Shown here: positions 17,745 to 27,353 of the stretch, piece after piece
How positions within the stretch are numbered: position 1 is the stretch's first letter
Layout of the letters: every line of letters begins with the position of its first letter
Source: Acidobacteriota bacterium
Lineage (GTDB): Bacteria; Acidobacteriota; Terriglobia; Bryobacterales; Bryobacteraceae
Length of the DNA: 64,000 nucleotides
Direction: 5' to 3'
Assembly (NCBI GenBank): GCA_005808475.1
Contig: SYLY01000273.1
Coordinates: 35,196 to 99,195 of the forward strand
The notes under the pieces: generated by a model
Databases searched by the model: none
Seen by the model: the letters and a program-made list of their open reading frames with translations, nothing else
Told to the model about the DNA's origin: nothing
Program-made: the position numbers and the translations under genes

Positions 17745-20530
17745 CAGAAGTTGAACCTCAATCCCACTTGGATGACGCGGCCGCCGCGGGAGCCGACGAT
17801 CCTGCCCGCGTTCACGTTCGGCGCCGCCGCCGTTCCGATCACGGCGTCGGGCTCGGTCCAGTCCGCGTGGTGGACGAAGTTGAGGCCCACCGCGCTCAGC
17901 TCCACGCTACGCTCCGGCGACAGCGGGATGCGCTTGTTCACCGACAGATCGTGATTTTGATTCACCGGCATCCGCAGCGTGGGATGGGTGCGGGACGCGT
18001 TGCCGATGCTGAAGTCCGCCGGATGCGCGAACGCGGCGGGGTTGAACCACTGATCGGGACTCGGATTGGCGACATGCGGATCGACGCCGGGAACCACGTT
18101 CACCGTCAACGCCTCCACGACTCCCCCCGTGTTGTTGAACTGCGGACGGAGCGCGACCGGCTCGCCGCTGGTCACCGTGGTCTGGCCGCTCAGGCTCCAT
18201 CCGTCCACCACGAAGCGGCGCCAGTCGCTCACCGGAAAGAATGTCTTGCTCCCTCCGATCGGCAGTTCGTACATGTAGCTCAGCGACAGCCGGTGCGGTG
18301 TATTGCTCGCTGTCAGCGCCCATTCGTTGCGCCGGTTGAAGTAGTCCTGCACTCCTCCCGGACCCGAGTAGTTGTCCATCTGTTTGGAGAACTCGTAGTA
18401 GGCCGATAGCGACAGTCCACCCGAGGTTCGCTTCTCGACCCGGACGTATCCCGCGTCGCGCTGATAGCGGCCCTCGGGCCAGGAACTGTACACGTCGAAC
18501 TTCTGGTACTGCGGAAACGGCCGCAACGAGCGGTTGAAGTTCTCGTCGTTCAATCGATCGCGAAACGCCAGCGAGTCCAGGTGGATCGCGTTCGGATTCG
18601 AACCCGAATTGCTGAGGAACATGTTGCGGCCCTCGCTGTGTCCGAACCCGGCGGTCACCACGGTCGCGAATCCGGCTTCGTGTTCGACCGAGAGCGACAT
18701 CGATTGGTAGGTCGGCTGACGGCCCGTCGGCTCGATCAGGTCGGCGACCGTGAAGTTGGCGCTGTCCGGCCGGACATCGGGGAACGGGCGCGTCAGCGGC
18801 GGAAACCCGTTGGCGAGCGTGAACGCCGGCTGGAGCTGGGGATTGAGCGATACCCATGTCGGGCTTCCGTTGAACGCTTGCGTTCCCCATTGGCCGAGGT
18901 AGACGGGAGTCGGCGTGTACGACCTCGAATAGCCGGCGCGAAGAACCGACTGCGTCTTGCCGAGAATGTTCCACGCCAGGCTGGCGCTCGGCTCGGCCTT
19001 GAACTGGTACGGTTGGAACGCCCGGCCGAAACCGTCGAGTCCCGCCGCCGCCAGCGCTCCGGGACGCCCATTGAGGGGATTGATGCGATTGAACGCGACG
19101 GTTGACTGGCGGTCGTACTTCTCCACCCGCGGCGTGGCGCCGTCGAAGTTGACGGCCAGGCTGAGCGTGAGGCCTTTACGAAGGTCCCACTGATCCCGCA
19201 AACCGAACAGGAAACGGGAACGCCGGAAATAGCTGGGCGACGCCACCACGGACCGCTCGGCCACTTCCACGCCGCCGAGGAGGAAGCTCGCGAAGGGATG
19301 TCCCGTGTTCACGATTCCAGGCAGGCTGGTGTATGGCGCGCCGAACCGGAACGATCCCGTGGGATACTGCGGCCAGAACGAGTTGACCTGTTCGCGTGTC
19401 ATCTGGATCACGGCGCGGGGCCGGTGCTCTTTCCATCGCGTCGTGAATCCGTCGGTGATCGTGAACGTGTTCCTTGCGTTGCGGGACACCGGATAGGACT
19501 GGCCCATTCCCAGATAAGTCGAGTTGAAGCGGTAGTAGGGGAACGGCTGGCCGCCCGAATCGAGTAGGGGCTTGTTCTCCGACTGGTCGGTGGCGAGGTC
19601 CGCCGTGAGCGTGTTGATGTTGCGCGACGAATAGGTGAGCACGTGCTCGAGCGTCAACCGCCGGCCGCGCCGGTCGCGCGGGACCGAGCCCGGATTGGCG
19701 ATCGACGGGAACCACGGAGCTTGGCCGTCCGAACCGTTGGAGTAGTTGAGCCCCACTCCGAACCGGTGCCGGTCGCTGGCCGTGTGGTCCACGCGCGCCA
19801 CGATCCCGTCGGCCCGGTTGATCTCCGGCGCGAGGATGAAGAAGTTGTTTCGGAAGAAAGGCCCCGCGTTGGCGTTTGGCGCCGGATACAGCGTCAGCGT
19901 CTCTTGCGCCGTGCGATCCAGGCGGGCCGCCGGGATGCGATTCCCGGGAAACGGCGAACGGCCGAACTTGAGGTTCGCGGCGTTCACGGGCTGGCCCTCC
20001 CGGAACGCCGGATTCGGAGCGGTGGATGCGGGATCGTAGATGGGCAGTTGCTGTCCGGCGGCGTCCACCACGTGAGCCCAGTCGCCGGTACGTTCCCCCA
20101 TGGTCGGGATCGTACGCAGATTCGTGCGCGCCACCTTTTCCCGCATGCCCTCGAAAGTGACCGAAAAATAAGTGTTCTTCCCGCCGTCGTAGAGCTTGGG
20201 GACGATCACCGGACCCGTCAGGTTGACGCCGAACTGATTGCGCCGAAGCAGACCTTTGGTTCCGCCCCGCTGCACGATCTCGTGCGGCACGGCATCCAGG
20301 AAGTTGTTTCGGACGTTGTGGAACAGCCGCCCGTGCCACGCCCCGCGGGTTTGGCGCGTCTTTGCCTCCGCCGCGGGCGAATCGGCGCGCAGGCCCATCG
20401 CGCGAGTCTGCGCAAGGAACTCGTCGACCGCTTTCCGCAGTTCGGTGCGGGTGGGGACGGGACTCCGCTGCTGCGCCGCCGCCGCGAATGCCCATATCGC
20501 CAACGCCGCGGACAATCTGGCTGACCGCAT
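17744..20530 (-). CDS. Oar-like TonB-dependent outer-membrane protein
   Basis: A 928-residue outer-membrane beta-barrel of the Oar-like/TonB-dependent type expanded in acidobacteria. It has a signal peptide (LSAALAIWAFAAAAQQ), the plug-barrel junction signature RRNQFGVNLTGPVIVPKLYDGGKNTYFSV, repeated aromatic-rich barrel strands, and a C-terminal strand ending in phenylalanine (VGLRFNF), the signal for the BAM machinery. Unlike most relatives it lacks the N-terminal carboxypeptidase-regulatory-like domain: about 65 residues separate the signal from the barrel part. It is first in an operon with the VWA-like and coiled-coil genes. Ligand unknown. Confidence 0.85.
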   Translation of the reverse strand: MRSARLSAALAIWAFAAAAQQRSPVPTRTELRKAVDEFLAQTRAMGLRADSPAAEAKTRQTRGAWHGRLFHNVRNNFLDAVPHEIVQRGGTKGLLRRNQFGVNLTGPVIVPKLYDGGKNTYFSVTFEGMREKVARTNLRTIPTMGERTGDWAHVVDAAGQQLPIYDPASTAPNPAFREGQPVNAANLKFGRSPFPGNRIPAARLDRTAQETLTLYPAPNANAGPFFRNNFFILAPEINRADGIVARVDHTASDRHRFGVGLNYSNGSDGQAPWFPSIANPGSVPRDRRGRRLTLEHVLTYSSRNINTLTADLATDQSENKPLLDSGGQPFPYYRFNSTYLGMGQSYPVSRNARNTFTITDGFTTRWKEHRPRAVIQMTREQVNSFWPQYPTGSFRFGAPYTSLPGIVNTGHPFASFLLGGVEVAERSVVASPSYFRRSRFLFGLRDQWDLRKGLTLSLAVNFDGATPRVEKYDRQSTVAFNRINPLNGRPGALAAAGLDGFGRAFQPYQFKAEPSASLAWNILGKTQSVLRAGYSRSYTPTPVYLGQWGTQAFNGSPTWVSLNPQLQPAFTLANGFPPLTRPFPDVRPDSANFTVADLIEPTGRQPTYQSMSLSVEHEAGFATVVTAGFGHSEGRNMFLSNSGSNPNAIHLDSLAFRDRLNDENFNRSLRPFPQYQKFDVYSSWPEGRYQRDAGYVRVEKRTSGGLSLSAYYEFSKQMDNYSGPGGVQDYFNRRNEWALTASNTPHRLSLSYMYELPIGGSKTFFPVSDWRRFVVDGWSLSGQTTVTSGEPVALRPQFNNTGGVVEALTVNVVPGVDPHVANPSPDQWFNPAAFAHPADFSIGNASRTHPTLRMPVNQNHDLSVNKRIPLSPERSVELSAVGLNFVHHADWTEPDAVIGTAAAPNVNAGRIVGSRGGRVIQVGLRFNF

Positions 20531-20600
20531 TACCTGAAATAATTGTATCGTCAGGGTGGGCGGCCGCGTTCACACCCCAACTGGCCTTTCGAGTTGCTGC

Positions 20601-20900
20601 ATGACGAGCCCCGCTTCCCACCCCCGCGTCGAGATCGAGTACTGCACCCAGTGCCGGTGGATGTTGCGCGCCGCTTGGATGGCGCAGGAACTGTTGACTA
20701 CGTTCGAAAGCGAACTCGGCGAGGTGGCGTTGCGGCCGGGCACGGGCGGGGTGTTCGAGGTGCGGGTGGATGGCGAACCGGTATGGTCGCGCGCGGCGGA
20801 GGGCCGCTTCCAGGAGATCGCGGAACTGAAGCGGCGTGTGCGGGATCGCGTCGCGCCAGACAGGGACCTCGGCCACGCGGACCGCCCGGCGCGGAGTTGA
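20601..20900 (+). CDS. SelW/SelT/SelH (Rdx) family thioredoxin-like protein
   Basis: A 99-residue protein whose N-terminal IEYCTQCRWMLRAAWMAQEL carries the CxxC redox motif of the Rdx family; both positions are cysteine, so no selenocysteine is needed. The later GTGGVFEVRVDGEPVWS is the typical edge-strand region. ATG at 20601 is preferred over an upstream in-frame start at 20556 because the family begins just before the first beta strand. It is divergent from the Oar-like gene. Presumed cytoplasmic oxidoreductase; partner unknown. Confidence 0.8.
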   Translation: MTSPASHPRVEIEYCTQCRWMLRAAWMAQELLTTFESELGEVALRPGTGGVFEVRVDGEPVWSRAAEGRFQEIAELKRRVRDRVAPDRDLGHADRPARS

Positions 20901-20939
20901 CGGCCGCCCGCCGGCGATATACTGGGCCCGGAGCGACAA

Positions 20940-22232
20940 ATGCCTACCGACGAAACACTCTCGCGCCGCGGACTACTTCAGCGAACCGCCGCCGCGCCCA
21001 TGATCGTCCCGGCCTCGGTCCTCGGACTCGCCGGCGCCACGCCTCCCAGCGACCGCGTCACGCTCGGTGGACTCGGCATCGGCAGCCGCGGCACGCGCGA
21101 CCTCCAGTCGTTCCTCGCCCAAAGCGACGTGCGGTTCCTCGCCATCTGCGACGTTCGCAACGAACGCCGTGAAGCCGTCAAAAGCATGGCCGACAAGAAG
21201 TACGGCAACGGCGATTGCTCGATGTACTCCGAGCAAGAGGAACTGTGGGCCCGCAAGGATATCGACGCGGTGCTCATCGCCACCGGCGACCGTTGGCACG
21301 CGCCGCTCGCCATCATGACCGGCAACGCAGGCAAGGACGTCTACTGCGAAAAGCCGTGCTCCATGACGATCGCCGAGAGCCGCGCGCTGGCCGTCAACTT
21401 CCAGCGCAATGGCCGCGTCTATCAGGCGGGCACGCAGCGCCGCAACGGCATTAACTTCAATACCGCGTTCGATCTGGCCCGCTCCGGCAAGCTCGGGAAG
21501 GTGCATACGCTGCACGCCGAAGCCGGCCCCGGCGATCGATGGCCTCCAGCGACGACGCATGCGTGGCTGCCCGAGGAGCCGGAGCCGCCCAAGCAAGTGG
21601 TCGATTGGGACCGCTGGCTCGGCCCCGCGCCGTGGCGCCCCTACAACTCGCAATACGTGCAAGGCAAGTGGCGCGGCTATTTCGATTTCCACGGCGGCGG
21701 GATCCTCGAATGGGGCGCGCACACCGTGGATCTATGCCAGTGGGCCGCGGGCATGGATGGAACGGCGCCGGTGGAGTACGACCCGAAGGGCATGGGATCG
21801 GACACGCCCTACTCGATCGAGTGCCGCTACGCCAACGGACTGAAGCTCGTCATCCGCGACAAAGGATTCATGGGGCTGGGCAGTTGCGCGTTCCGCATGG
21901 AGGGCGACGCCGGTTTCGTGGAGACGGCCGACGGCGGCAAGGTGGAGGTTCCGGCCGATCTGAAATCGCAGGCAAAAGACGCCACACGCGAGGAAGCGGG
22001 CGAGGCCACCACGCGCCATGTGCGGGATTTCCTCGATTGCGTGAAGTCGCGCAGACCGGCCCGGGCCAACGCCCTCGCCGCCGCGCAGACGCACATCGCC
22101 TGCCACGCGGCGTACATCGCGTTCCAACTCGGGCGGAAGCTGCGCTTCGATCCCGCGACGGACACCTTCATCGGCGACGAGCAGGCGAACCGGATGAGGT
22201 CGCGCGCGATGCGCGACGGCTGGCGGGTCTGA
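20940..22232 (+). CDS. Tat-exported Gfo/Idh/MocA family oxidoreductase
   Basis: A 430-residue oxidoreductase with a twin-arginine leader (SRRGLLQRTAAAPMIVPASV), so it acts in the periplasm with its cofactor loaded before export. The Rossmann part has LGGLGIGSRGTRD and VLIATGDRWH, the EKP motif is in YCEKPCSMT, and HTVDLCQW carries the conserved histidine. Such exported members are abundant in planctomycetes and acidobacteria, where they are linked to sugar and glycoside processing. Eleven bases after the stop a small HEAT-repeat gene begins, probably in the same transcript. Confidence 0.88.
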   Translation: MPTDETLSRRGLLQRTAAAPMIVPASVLGLAGATPPSDRVTLGGLGIGSRGTRDLQSFLAQSDVRFLAICDVRNERREAVKSMADKKYGNGDCSMYSEQEELWARKDIDAVLIATGDRWHAPLAIMTGNAGKDVYCEKPCSMTIAESRALAVNFQRNGRVYQAGTQRRNGINFNTAFDLARSGKLGKVHTLHAEAGPGDRWPPATTHAWLPEEPEPPKQVVDWDRWLGPAPWRPYNSQYVQGKWRGYFDFHGGGILEWGAHTVDLCQWAAGMDGTAPVEYDPKGMGSDTPYSIECRYANGLKLVIRDKGFMGLGSCAFRMEGDAGFVETADGGKVEVPADLKSQAKDATREEAGEATTRHVRDFLDCVKSRRPARANALAAAQTHIACHAAYIAFQLGRKLRFDPATDTFIGDEQANRMRSRAMRDGWRV

Positions 22233-22243
22233 GGAGAACGGCC

Positions 22244-22690
22244 ATGGCGCAAGGACAGAAGGCTCCGGCGATGAACGATCCCCGCTACGGCGCCGCCGGC
22301 GAGATCGCGGCGCTGCCCGAGGCGAAGCTGATCGAGATTCTGAAAGATTCGTCCGCCACGTTCTTCGCGAAGGCCAAGGCTTGCCAGCGGCTCGCCGCGG
22401 TGGGCGGCCCGTCGGCCGTTCCGGCGCTTGCGGCGCTGTTGCCAGACGAGCGGCTGTCGCACTACGCGCGGACCGGGCTCGAGCCGATCCCCGATCCGGC
22501 GGTGGACGACGCGCTCCGCTCGGCTTTGTCCAGGCTGAAGGGCAAGCTGCTGGTGGGCGCGATCAACTCGATCGGCGTGCGGAAGGACGCGAAGGCGATC
22601 GACGCCCTGTCGAAGCTGATGTACGATCGCGACGCCGAGGTGGCAAGGGCCGCAAGCGCCGCGCTGGGCCGCATTCGCCCTGGCGCGTGA
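22244..22690 (+). CDS. HEAT-repeat protein
   Basis: A 148-residue, wholly helical protein with HEAT-like repeats (KAKACQRLAAVGGPSAVPAL, VGAINSIGVRKDAKAIDALS, VARAASAALGRIR). The start ATG at 22244 follows a GGAG ribosome-binding site at 22232-22236; an internal ATG at 22271 is a possible alternative. There is no signal peptide, although its operon partner is Tat-exported. Such repeats are protein-binding scaffolds; the partner is unknown. Confidence 0.75.
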   Translation: MAQGQKAPAMNDPRYGAAGEIAALPEAKLIEILKDSSATFFAKAKACQRLAAVGGPSAVPALAALLPDERLSHYARTGLEPIPDPAVDDALRSALSRLKGKLLVGAINSIGVRKDAKAIDALSKLMYDRDAEVARAASAALGRIRPGA

Positions 22691-22708
22691 AATGATATCC
22701 TTGCGGAC

Positions 22709-24046
22709 GTGACCGCTCCGAGGATCGCCTTCGCGCTGGCCGCGGCCGCTTGCCTGTCCGCCGCGCCCGTCCCCACCTTCTCCAAGGACATCGCCCCCAT
22801 CCTGCACAAGAACTGCGCGGGCTGCCATCGACCCAAGGACATCGCGCCGATGTCCCTGCTCGAGTACAAGTCGGCGCGCCCGTGGGCCAAGGCGATCCGT
22901 GACTCGGTGCTGAGCGGCAAGATGCCGCCCTGGTTCGCCGATCCCCGCCACGGCCAGTTCGCCAACGACGCGCGCTTGTCGCCGGCCGACCGCGACGCAA
23001 TCAAGCAGTGGGCCGACAACGGCGCGCCGGAAGGCGATCCGAAGAACATGCCCACTCCACCGAAGTTCGTGGAAGGCTGGCATCTCGGCAAGCCGGAAGT
23101 GGTGGTCGATATCGGCGAGGATTTCAAAGTCACCCCAGGCAACGACGCCTACGAGCACTTCTTCGTCGACACCCACTTTAAGGAAGGCTTCTGGATTCGC
23201 GCCGCCGAGATCAAGCCGGGCAACCGCGAAGTGGTGCATCACGTCCACGTAAATCTGATCGAATCCGGCGAGGCCGGAGCCACCACCATCCAGGGCATGA
23301 AAGCATTGAAGGACTTCATGATCGTGGATGGAAAGCTGACGCGCCTTTCCATGGACGCGCCCGTGGTGAACGATGCCTGCGCGTCCGCGCCGGCGAACCT
23401 GCCGTACTTGACCGGATTCCAGGAGGGCGCGCTCGCGTCGTTCCTGCCGGGCCGCCAGCCGGACGCGTTTCCGGAAGGCTCGGCGAAGTGGGTGCCGGCG
23501 GGCGCGCGGCTCGAGTTCGTGGTGCACTACGCGAGGGTGGCCGGCCCGCCGCGGACCGACCGGACGTCGGTGGGCTTCTATCTCGCGCCGGGTCCGCCGA
23601 AAAAGGTGATGCGGCGCATGGACCTCCGCAACTTCTTCTTCGAGATTCCGCCGAACGAGTCCAATCACGAAGTGAAGCGCTGCTACACGTTCGAGAAAGG
23701 CAAGATGCTGCTCAGCTTCACGCCGCACTTTCACTACCGCGGCAAGGATGTCGTGTACGAACTCACGCGGCCGGACGGCCGCAAGGAGATCCTGCTGAGC
23801 ATCCCCAAGTATGACTTCGAATGGCAGCTCGTGTACCGGTTGAAGGAGCCTGTCTTCGTGGAGAAGGGCAGCGTGTTGAAAGTGGTGGTCCACTACGACA
23901 ACAGCCCGAACAACAAGGCGAATCCCGATCCGTCGCGCCGCATCCGCTGGGGCGACAAGAGCGAGGAAGAGATGATGACGAGTTGGATCGAGTATCTGGA
24001 CGCCGATCCACCGGCTCGGCCGTCGTCCGATTCCTCGGGCAACTGA
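22709..24046 (+). CDS. Cytochrome c / copper monooxygenase-fold exported protein
   Basis: A 445-residue exported protein from GTG at 22709. After a signal peptide (AFALAAAACLSAAP) there is a class I cytochrome c domain with haem motif CAGCH and axial Met in a KMPPWF context. The rest resembles the copper type II ascorbate-dependent monooxygenase-like fold seen in acidobacteria and planctomycetes: VVHHVHVN, FVVHYAR and FTPHFHYRGK provide histidine-rich candidate metal sites. A periplasmic redox enzyme of unknown substrate. It is 18 bases downstream of the HEAT gene; just beyond it the sequence turns into degenerate gene fragments. Confidence 0.78.
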   Translation: MTAPRIAFALAAAACLSAAPVPTFSKDIAPILHKNCAGCHRPKDIAPMSLLEYKSARPWAKAIRDSVLSGKMPPWFADPRHGQFANDARLSPADRDAIKQWADNGAPEGDPKNMPTPPKFVEGWHLGKPEVVVDIGEDFKVTPGNDAYEHFFVDTHFKEGFWIRAAEIKPGNREVVHHVHVNLIESGEAGATTIQGMKALKDFMIVDGKLTRLSMDAPVVNDACASAPANLPYLTGFQEGALASFLPGRQPDAFPEGSAKWVPAGARLEFVVHYARVAGPPRTDRTSVGFYLAPGPPKKVMRRMDLRNFFFEIPPNESNHEVKRCYTFEKGKMLLSFTPHFHYRGKDVVYELTRPDGRKEILLSIPKYDFEWQLVYRLKEPVFVEKGSVLKVVVHYDNSPNNKANPDPSRRIRWGDKSEEEMMTSWIEYLDADPPARPSSDSSGN

Positions 24047-24058
24047 GGCGGTACCGGT

Positions 24059-24884
24059 ATGGTACGTCTTGCCGTCATCGGCGTCTGGACGCTCGGCTCT
24101 CTCTGCCACGCGCAAAAGGAGCCACGGATCGTCCGGGCGAGCGCCTTCGACATTGGCAAATCGCCGTTCCTGATACCGGCAGTCGCCCCAGGCCAAGTGC
24201 TCGAGTTCGGCGTGCGGCTGCCCGCCGCGATGGTGGAGGTTCTGAAGCCGGATTTCCTCGACTCGGGCGGACCGCCCGAGCCTCCGTCGTGGCCGTTGAA
24301 ACTGGCGTGGTGGAGCGCGACGCTCCGTTAACGCGAGCCCGGCGCGGAAGAGCGTACCTCGGACATGCCCGTGGGTGGGGTCCGGTGACGGCTACCTTCC
24401 CGGTTTGGGCGACACCGCCTTCGTGACCGTTCAGTTCCCATGGGAAACGGACAAGTCCCGGCCGGGCGTGGGAGAAGAAACGTTAGCGGGCTCTTCGATG
24501 ATCGCCGCCGGTCAGGAGACCGCTCCGGTATGGGCGCGCGTCGGATTCGCGAATCCGCGCCTCGTCGAGATCCAGCGCGATGGAGCACCTGTCGGTCCGG
24601 GTGCTCCGCCGGTGCGGCCGGGCGACCGGTTGACGATTCGTCGCGACCGGCCTTGGTAAGACGAATCCTCCCGTGCCAACGGGGACGGCGCCGCGTGGCC
24701 CCGTTCCCTTGGCGCCGTTTACCCTCGGCGACTCGACTCTCGGACCCAGGTGCTGCCAAGTCTACTTCGACTTCGCCAAGCCGTCCATGCCGCTGGCGTA
24801 TGGGGACGTAACCGCGCCCGGCGCGGAGGTCGCGTTGAAGCCGGGTGCGGTCGGCGTGTACGAGATCCGGTTCACGTCTGATCT
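24059..24884 (+). pseudogene. Degraded exported protein resembling the Solibacter C-terminal (TIGR03437-like) family
   Basis: Three short frames join into one recognisable but broken gene. 24059-24331 encodes a signal peptide plus SAFDIGKSPFLIPAVAPGQ. 24375-24659, in another frame, encodes GDTAFVTVQFPWE and ARVGFANPRLVEIQRDGAPV. 24673 to about 24884, in the third frame, encodes PTGTAPRGPVPLAPFTLGDS and VALKPGAVGVYEIRFTS. These pieces resemble, in order, the cell-surface domain common in Solibacter relatives. At least two frameshifts are needed to connect them, and the 3' end is lost at an abrupt junction with an unrelated SDR fragment near 24885. The family link is from memory of conserved phrases. 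Confidence 0.6.
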
Positions 24885-25366
24885 ACAATGCAGGAATTCA
24901 AAACATCAGGCCCTTCCTCGATTCCACTCCTGACCAGATCGAGGAAGAGCTCAACGTGGATTTTCTTTCGCCAGTCCTGCTCTGCCGGGAGTTCCTCCCG
25001 ATGCTCCTCCTCCGGGACAATGCGGCGATCGTTAATGTCTCTCCTGGGCTCGCCCTGGTTCCCAAGCAGACCGCCTCGATCTACTGCGCATCCAAGGCGG
25101 CTTTGCACAGCTTCTCAAAGACGCTGCGTTGGCAACTGGAAGGTACTTCGGTCAAGGTGTTCGAAGTGCTTCCATCCGCTGTGGACACTGCGATGACTGC
25201 CGGCCGGGGCCGGGCCAAGATCTCTCCCGATCGGTTGGCCGGCGAATTCTGGAGAGGCTTCCAGCGCGACAAGTTCGAGATCTGAATCGGCCTCGTCAAG
25301 CTGTTCGCGTTCCTACACCGGGTGGCCCCGTCTTTAGTAGAGAGGCTGGTCCGTTCCGGTCAATGA
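24885..25366 (+). pseudogene. SDR (DltE-like) gene remnant, 5' truncated, internal stop
   Basis: From about 24885 the frame encodes NAGIQNIRPF (the NNAG region of an SDR), then CASKAALHSFSKTLRWQLEG, which holds a YxxxK-like pair (Tyr-Cys-Ala-Ser-Lys). The whole N-terminal Rossmann half with TGxxxGIG is missing. The frame meets TGA at 25283. The next codons still read in frame as GLVKLFAFLHRVAPSLVERL up to a second TGA at 25364, so the first is a premature stop. Truncation plus internal stop makes this a dead gene, joined directly to the preceding pseudogene. Confidence 0.75.
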
Positions 25367-25691
25367 CTCGTGCCTGACGGCACAGGCATCCGTAGATTGG
25401 TACGCCGCCCGTGTTTGAACCAATCCGATTGCGGAAGCGACCGATTTTGCGATGAACCGGCCACCTTCGCGCTTGCCGAGCTTCACGCGTTGCAAACCCT
25501 GTTGCGTTACGTCCGGGCATGGCGACAGGTTTTCGCAATGGGCGGTTGCCCGCCGCACGGCGACCTGAAGTCCGAGACCTGCCTTACCTTTGGCGCCCGC
25601 CATCGAACAGCGGGACCACGGCCCGTTACCGCGCACCGGAAGCTATGGCCGTGGCTCCTGCCGTGTCTGGCAGCGTGAAGCCGGCGGGCGA
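25367..25691. other. Non-coding debris between pseudogenes
   Basis: No convincing coding frame, RNA gene or promoter was seen. The only notable element is a 37-base block at 25589-25625 that recurs, inverted and with three mismatches, at 47094-47130. The stretch lies between two broken genes and is probably the remains of rearranged DNA. Confidence 0.5.
25589..25625 (+). repeat. 37-base dispersed inverted repeat, copy 1
   Basis: This block begins TTTGGCGCCCGCCATCGAAC. It matches the reverse complement of 47094-47130 at 34 of 37 positions by my alignment. Both copies lie in non-coding, rearranged DNA. It may be the end or an internal remnant of a mobile element; no transposase is visible at either site. 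Confidence 0.6.
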
Positions 25692-26115
25692 TCACCTCGC
25701 GTCCAGCGACGTGACGATCTCCTTCGCTTTCTCGAACAGCATCCCGGCGCCGGACGAGCAGCCCAGGAACTTCATCCCGCTCTCCTTCCAGAACCTGGCC
25801 AACCGCGGCGTCCGGTTTGCGTCCCCGGCGCGATCCCCTTGGACACACAGGTATCGCGGATCGCCTCCATCGCGCCCACGATCCGCGGGTGCTGGAACTC
25901 GCCCGGGACGCCGAACGAGATCGCCAGATCCGCCGGACCGATCATCACGGCGTCGATCCCTGGCGCCGGTTCTCAAACGCGCGTTTGGTCTCGATCCGCG
26001 GGACCGCCCGCGTGTTGTCGTCCACGTGCTGGATCATCTGGGGTAGCGCCGCCGGCTCGTGATCGAAGTGGAACGCGCCCAGGCCAAAGCCGCGCGCGCC
26101 CACCGCCTGAGAGGC
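25692..26115 (-). pseudogene. Truncated duplicate of the HpcH/HpaI aldolase gene
   Basis: This stretch is closely similar to 27856-28290, the 3' half of the intact aldolase on the same strand. It begins at the equivalent stop codon and keeps the C-terminal phrase EKAKEIVTSLDA. The copy has a single-base loss in the part matching 27972-27985, which breaks the frame, and lacks about 20 bases that correspond to 28126-28147. Similarity ends near 26115, so the 5' half of the gene is absent. Between the two copies lie an intact SDR gene and a membrane-protein gene. This is a decayed partial duplication. Confidence 0.85.
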
Positions 26116-26316
26116 GCCATGCCATAGCGACGACCGCCGAGGCGATTCGCACGGGTGGCCGCCATCATTCGCGCTAATCGAGGAGCGGGGCTCGCACTAC
26201 TCGGAGATGGCCAAGCGCACGACCACGCGACGCGTGATAAATCGATAAACCGCATTCCTGGGAACGACACCTGGTGAATTAGAAGTCCCGAACGGCCAGC
26301 CCAGCATCCAACAGAG

Positions 26317-27090
26317 GTGAGAATTCATGGGACCGCATTGGTGACCGGCGCGTCCGCCGGAATCGGCGCCGAATACGCAAGACAACTAGCCCGTCGGGGG
26401 TGTGACGTCATTCTGGTAGCCCGGCGGGCCGACCGGCTGGAAACGCTGGCGAGGGAGATCGGTACGGAGACCGGGCGCAAGGTGACTGCGATCACGGCCG
26501 ATCTGGCCGACCCCCGGGGTGTCCGTTCGCTGCTCGACCAGATCACAACCTTACCGGACATGCTGGTGAACAATGCCGGGCGTGGCGCCTACGGGCCGGC
26601 TGTCGAGGCGCCGATGGAGACGGTGCTCGGGATGGTCCGGCTGAATACGGAGGCGCTCACGGTTCTGAGCCTGGAACTCGGGCGCAAGATGGCGGCGCGC
26701 GGCTCGGGCTGCATACTGAATGTGGCCTCGACCATCGGCTACCAGCCAGTGCCGTATTTCGCCGTTTACGCCGCCACCAAGGCATACGTCCTCAGTTTCA
26801 GCGAAGCGCTGGCGGCCGAGCTTTACCCAAAGGGCGTGCGCGTGTTCACGGTCTCGCCGGGCGCGACCCAGTCGGAATTCGGCGCGGTGGCGGGCGTGCC
26901 CGCGGCATTCGCGGGGTTTGGCGCACCGGCAGCGGCGCTGGTGCGGCGGTCGCTCGACGCCTGTGAGCGGCAGGTCTGGGGGGACAGCTATATCGACGGC
27001 GCGCTCAATCGGGCCGGCACGGTGATCTCGCAGCTCACACCGAGTTTCCTGTTGACGCACTTCACGGCCGGCCTGCTGCGCCCGCGATAG
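26317..27090 (+). CDS. SDR family NAD(P)-dependent oxidoreductase
   Basis: A 257-residue classical SDR with TGASAGIGAEYARQLARRG (cofactor loop), LVNNAGRGAYG, the catalytic serine in NVASTIGYQ and YAATK (Tyr/Lys). The DltE/YqjQ-like subgroup is suggested by the SPGATQSEF segment. The only good start is GTG at 26317, preceded by an AGAGG-like site. It lies between two copies of aldolase sequence and may have arrived with that duplication. Substrate unknown. Confidence 0.87.
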   Translation: MRIHGTALVTGASAGIGAEYARQLARRGCDVILVARRADRLETLAREIGTETGRKVTAITADLADPRGVRSLLDQITTLPDMLVNNAGRGAYGPAVEAPMETVLGMVRLNTEALTVLSLELGRKMAARGSGCILNVASTIGYQPVPYFAVYAATKAYVLSFSEALAAELYPKGVRVFTVSPGATQSEFGAVAGVPAAFAGFGAPAAALVRRSLDACERQVWGDSYIDGALNRAGTVISQLTPSFLLTHFTAGLLRPR

Positions 27091-27353
27091 GCGCGGTTTG
27101 CCAGATTCACCGGTGAATCCGGGGACGCGGCAGAGGGAGCCGAGGCCAGGAGGTGGTCCAGCGAATCCGCTTCGAGTACAACGCCAGGTGGAAACCGAAC
27201 CCGGCCGCGTTGAAGCGTTGAAGCGGTGGAAGCAAGTCGAGCGGAGGCGCCAGTCAAGTCGCCATGGCCTGGGTAAGACCGGCTGCCGATGCCGTTCTTT
27301 CGCATCGGCCAGCCTGGCTGTTATGAGGCGCGCCCGTGCTACGGTGAGTTCCT

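Noticed and set aside
25283..25285. TGA read as selenocysteine in the SDR fragment
   Set aside because: The gene is truncated at its 5' end and there is no reason for selenocysteine at that place; a premature stop in a dead gene is simpler.
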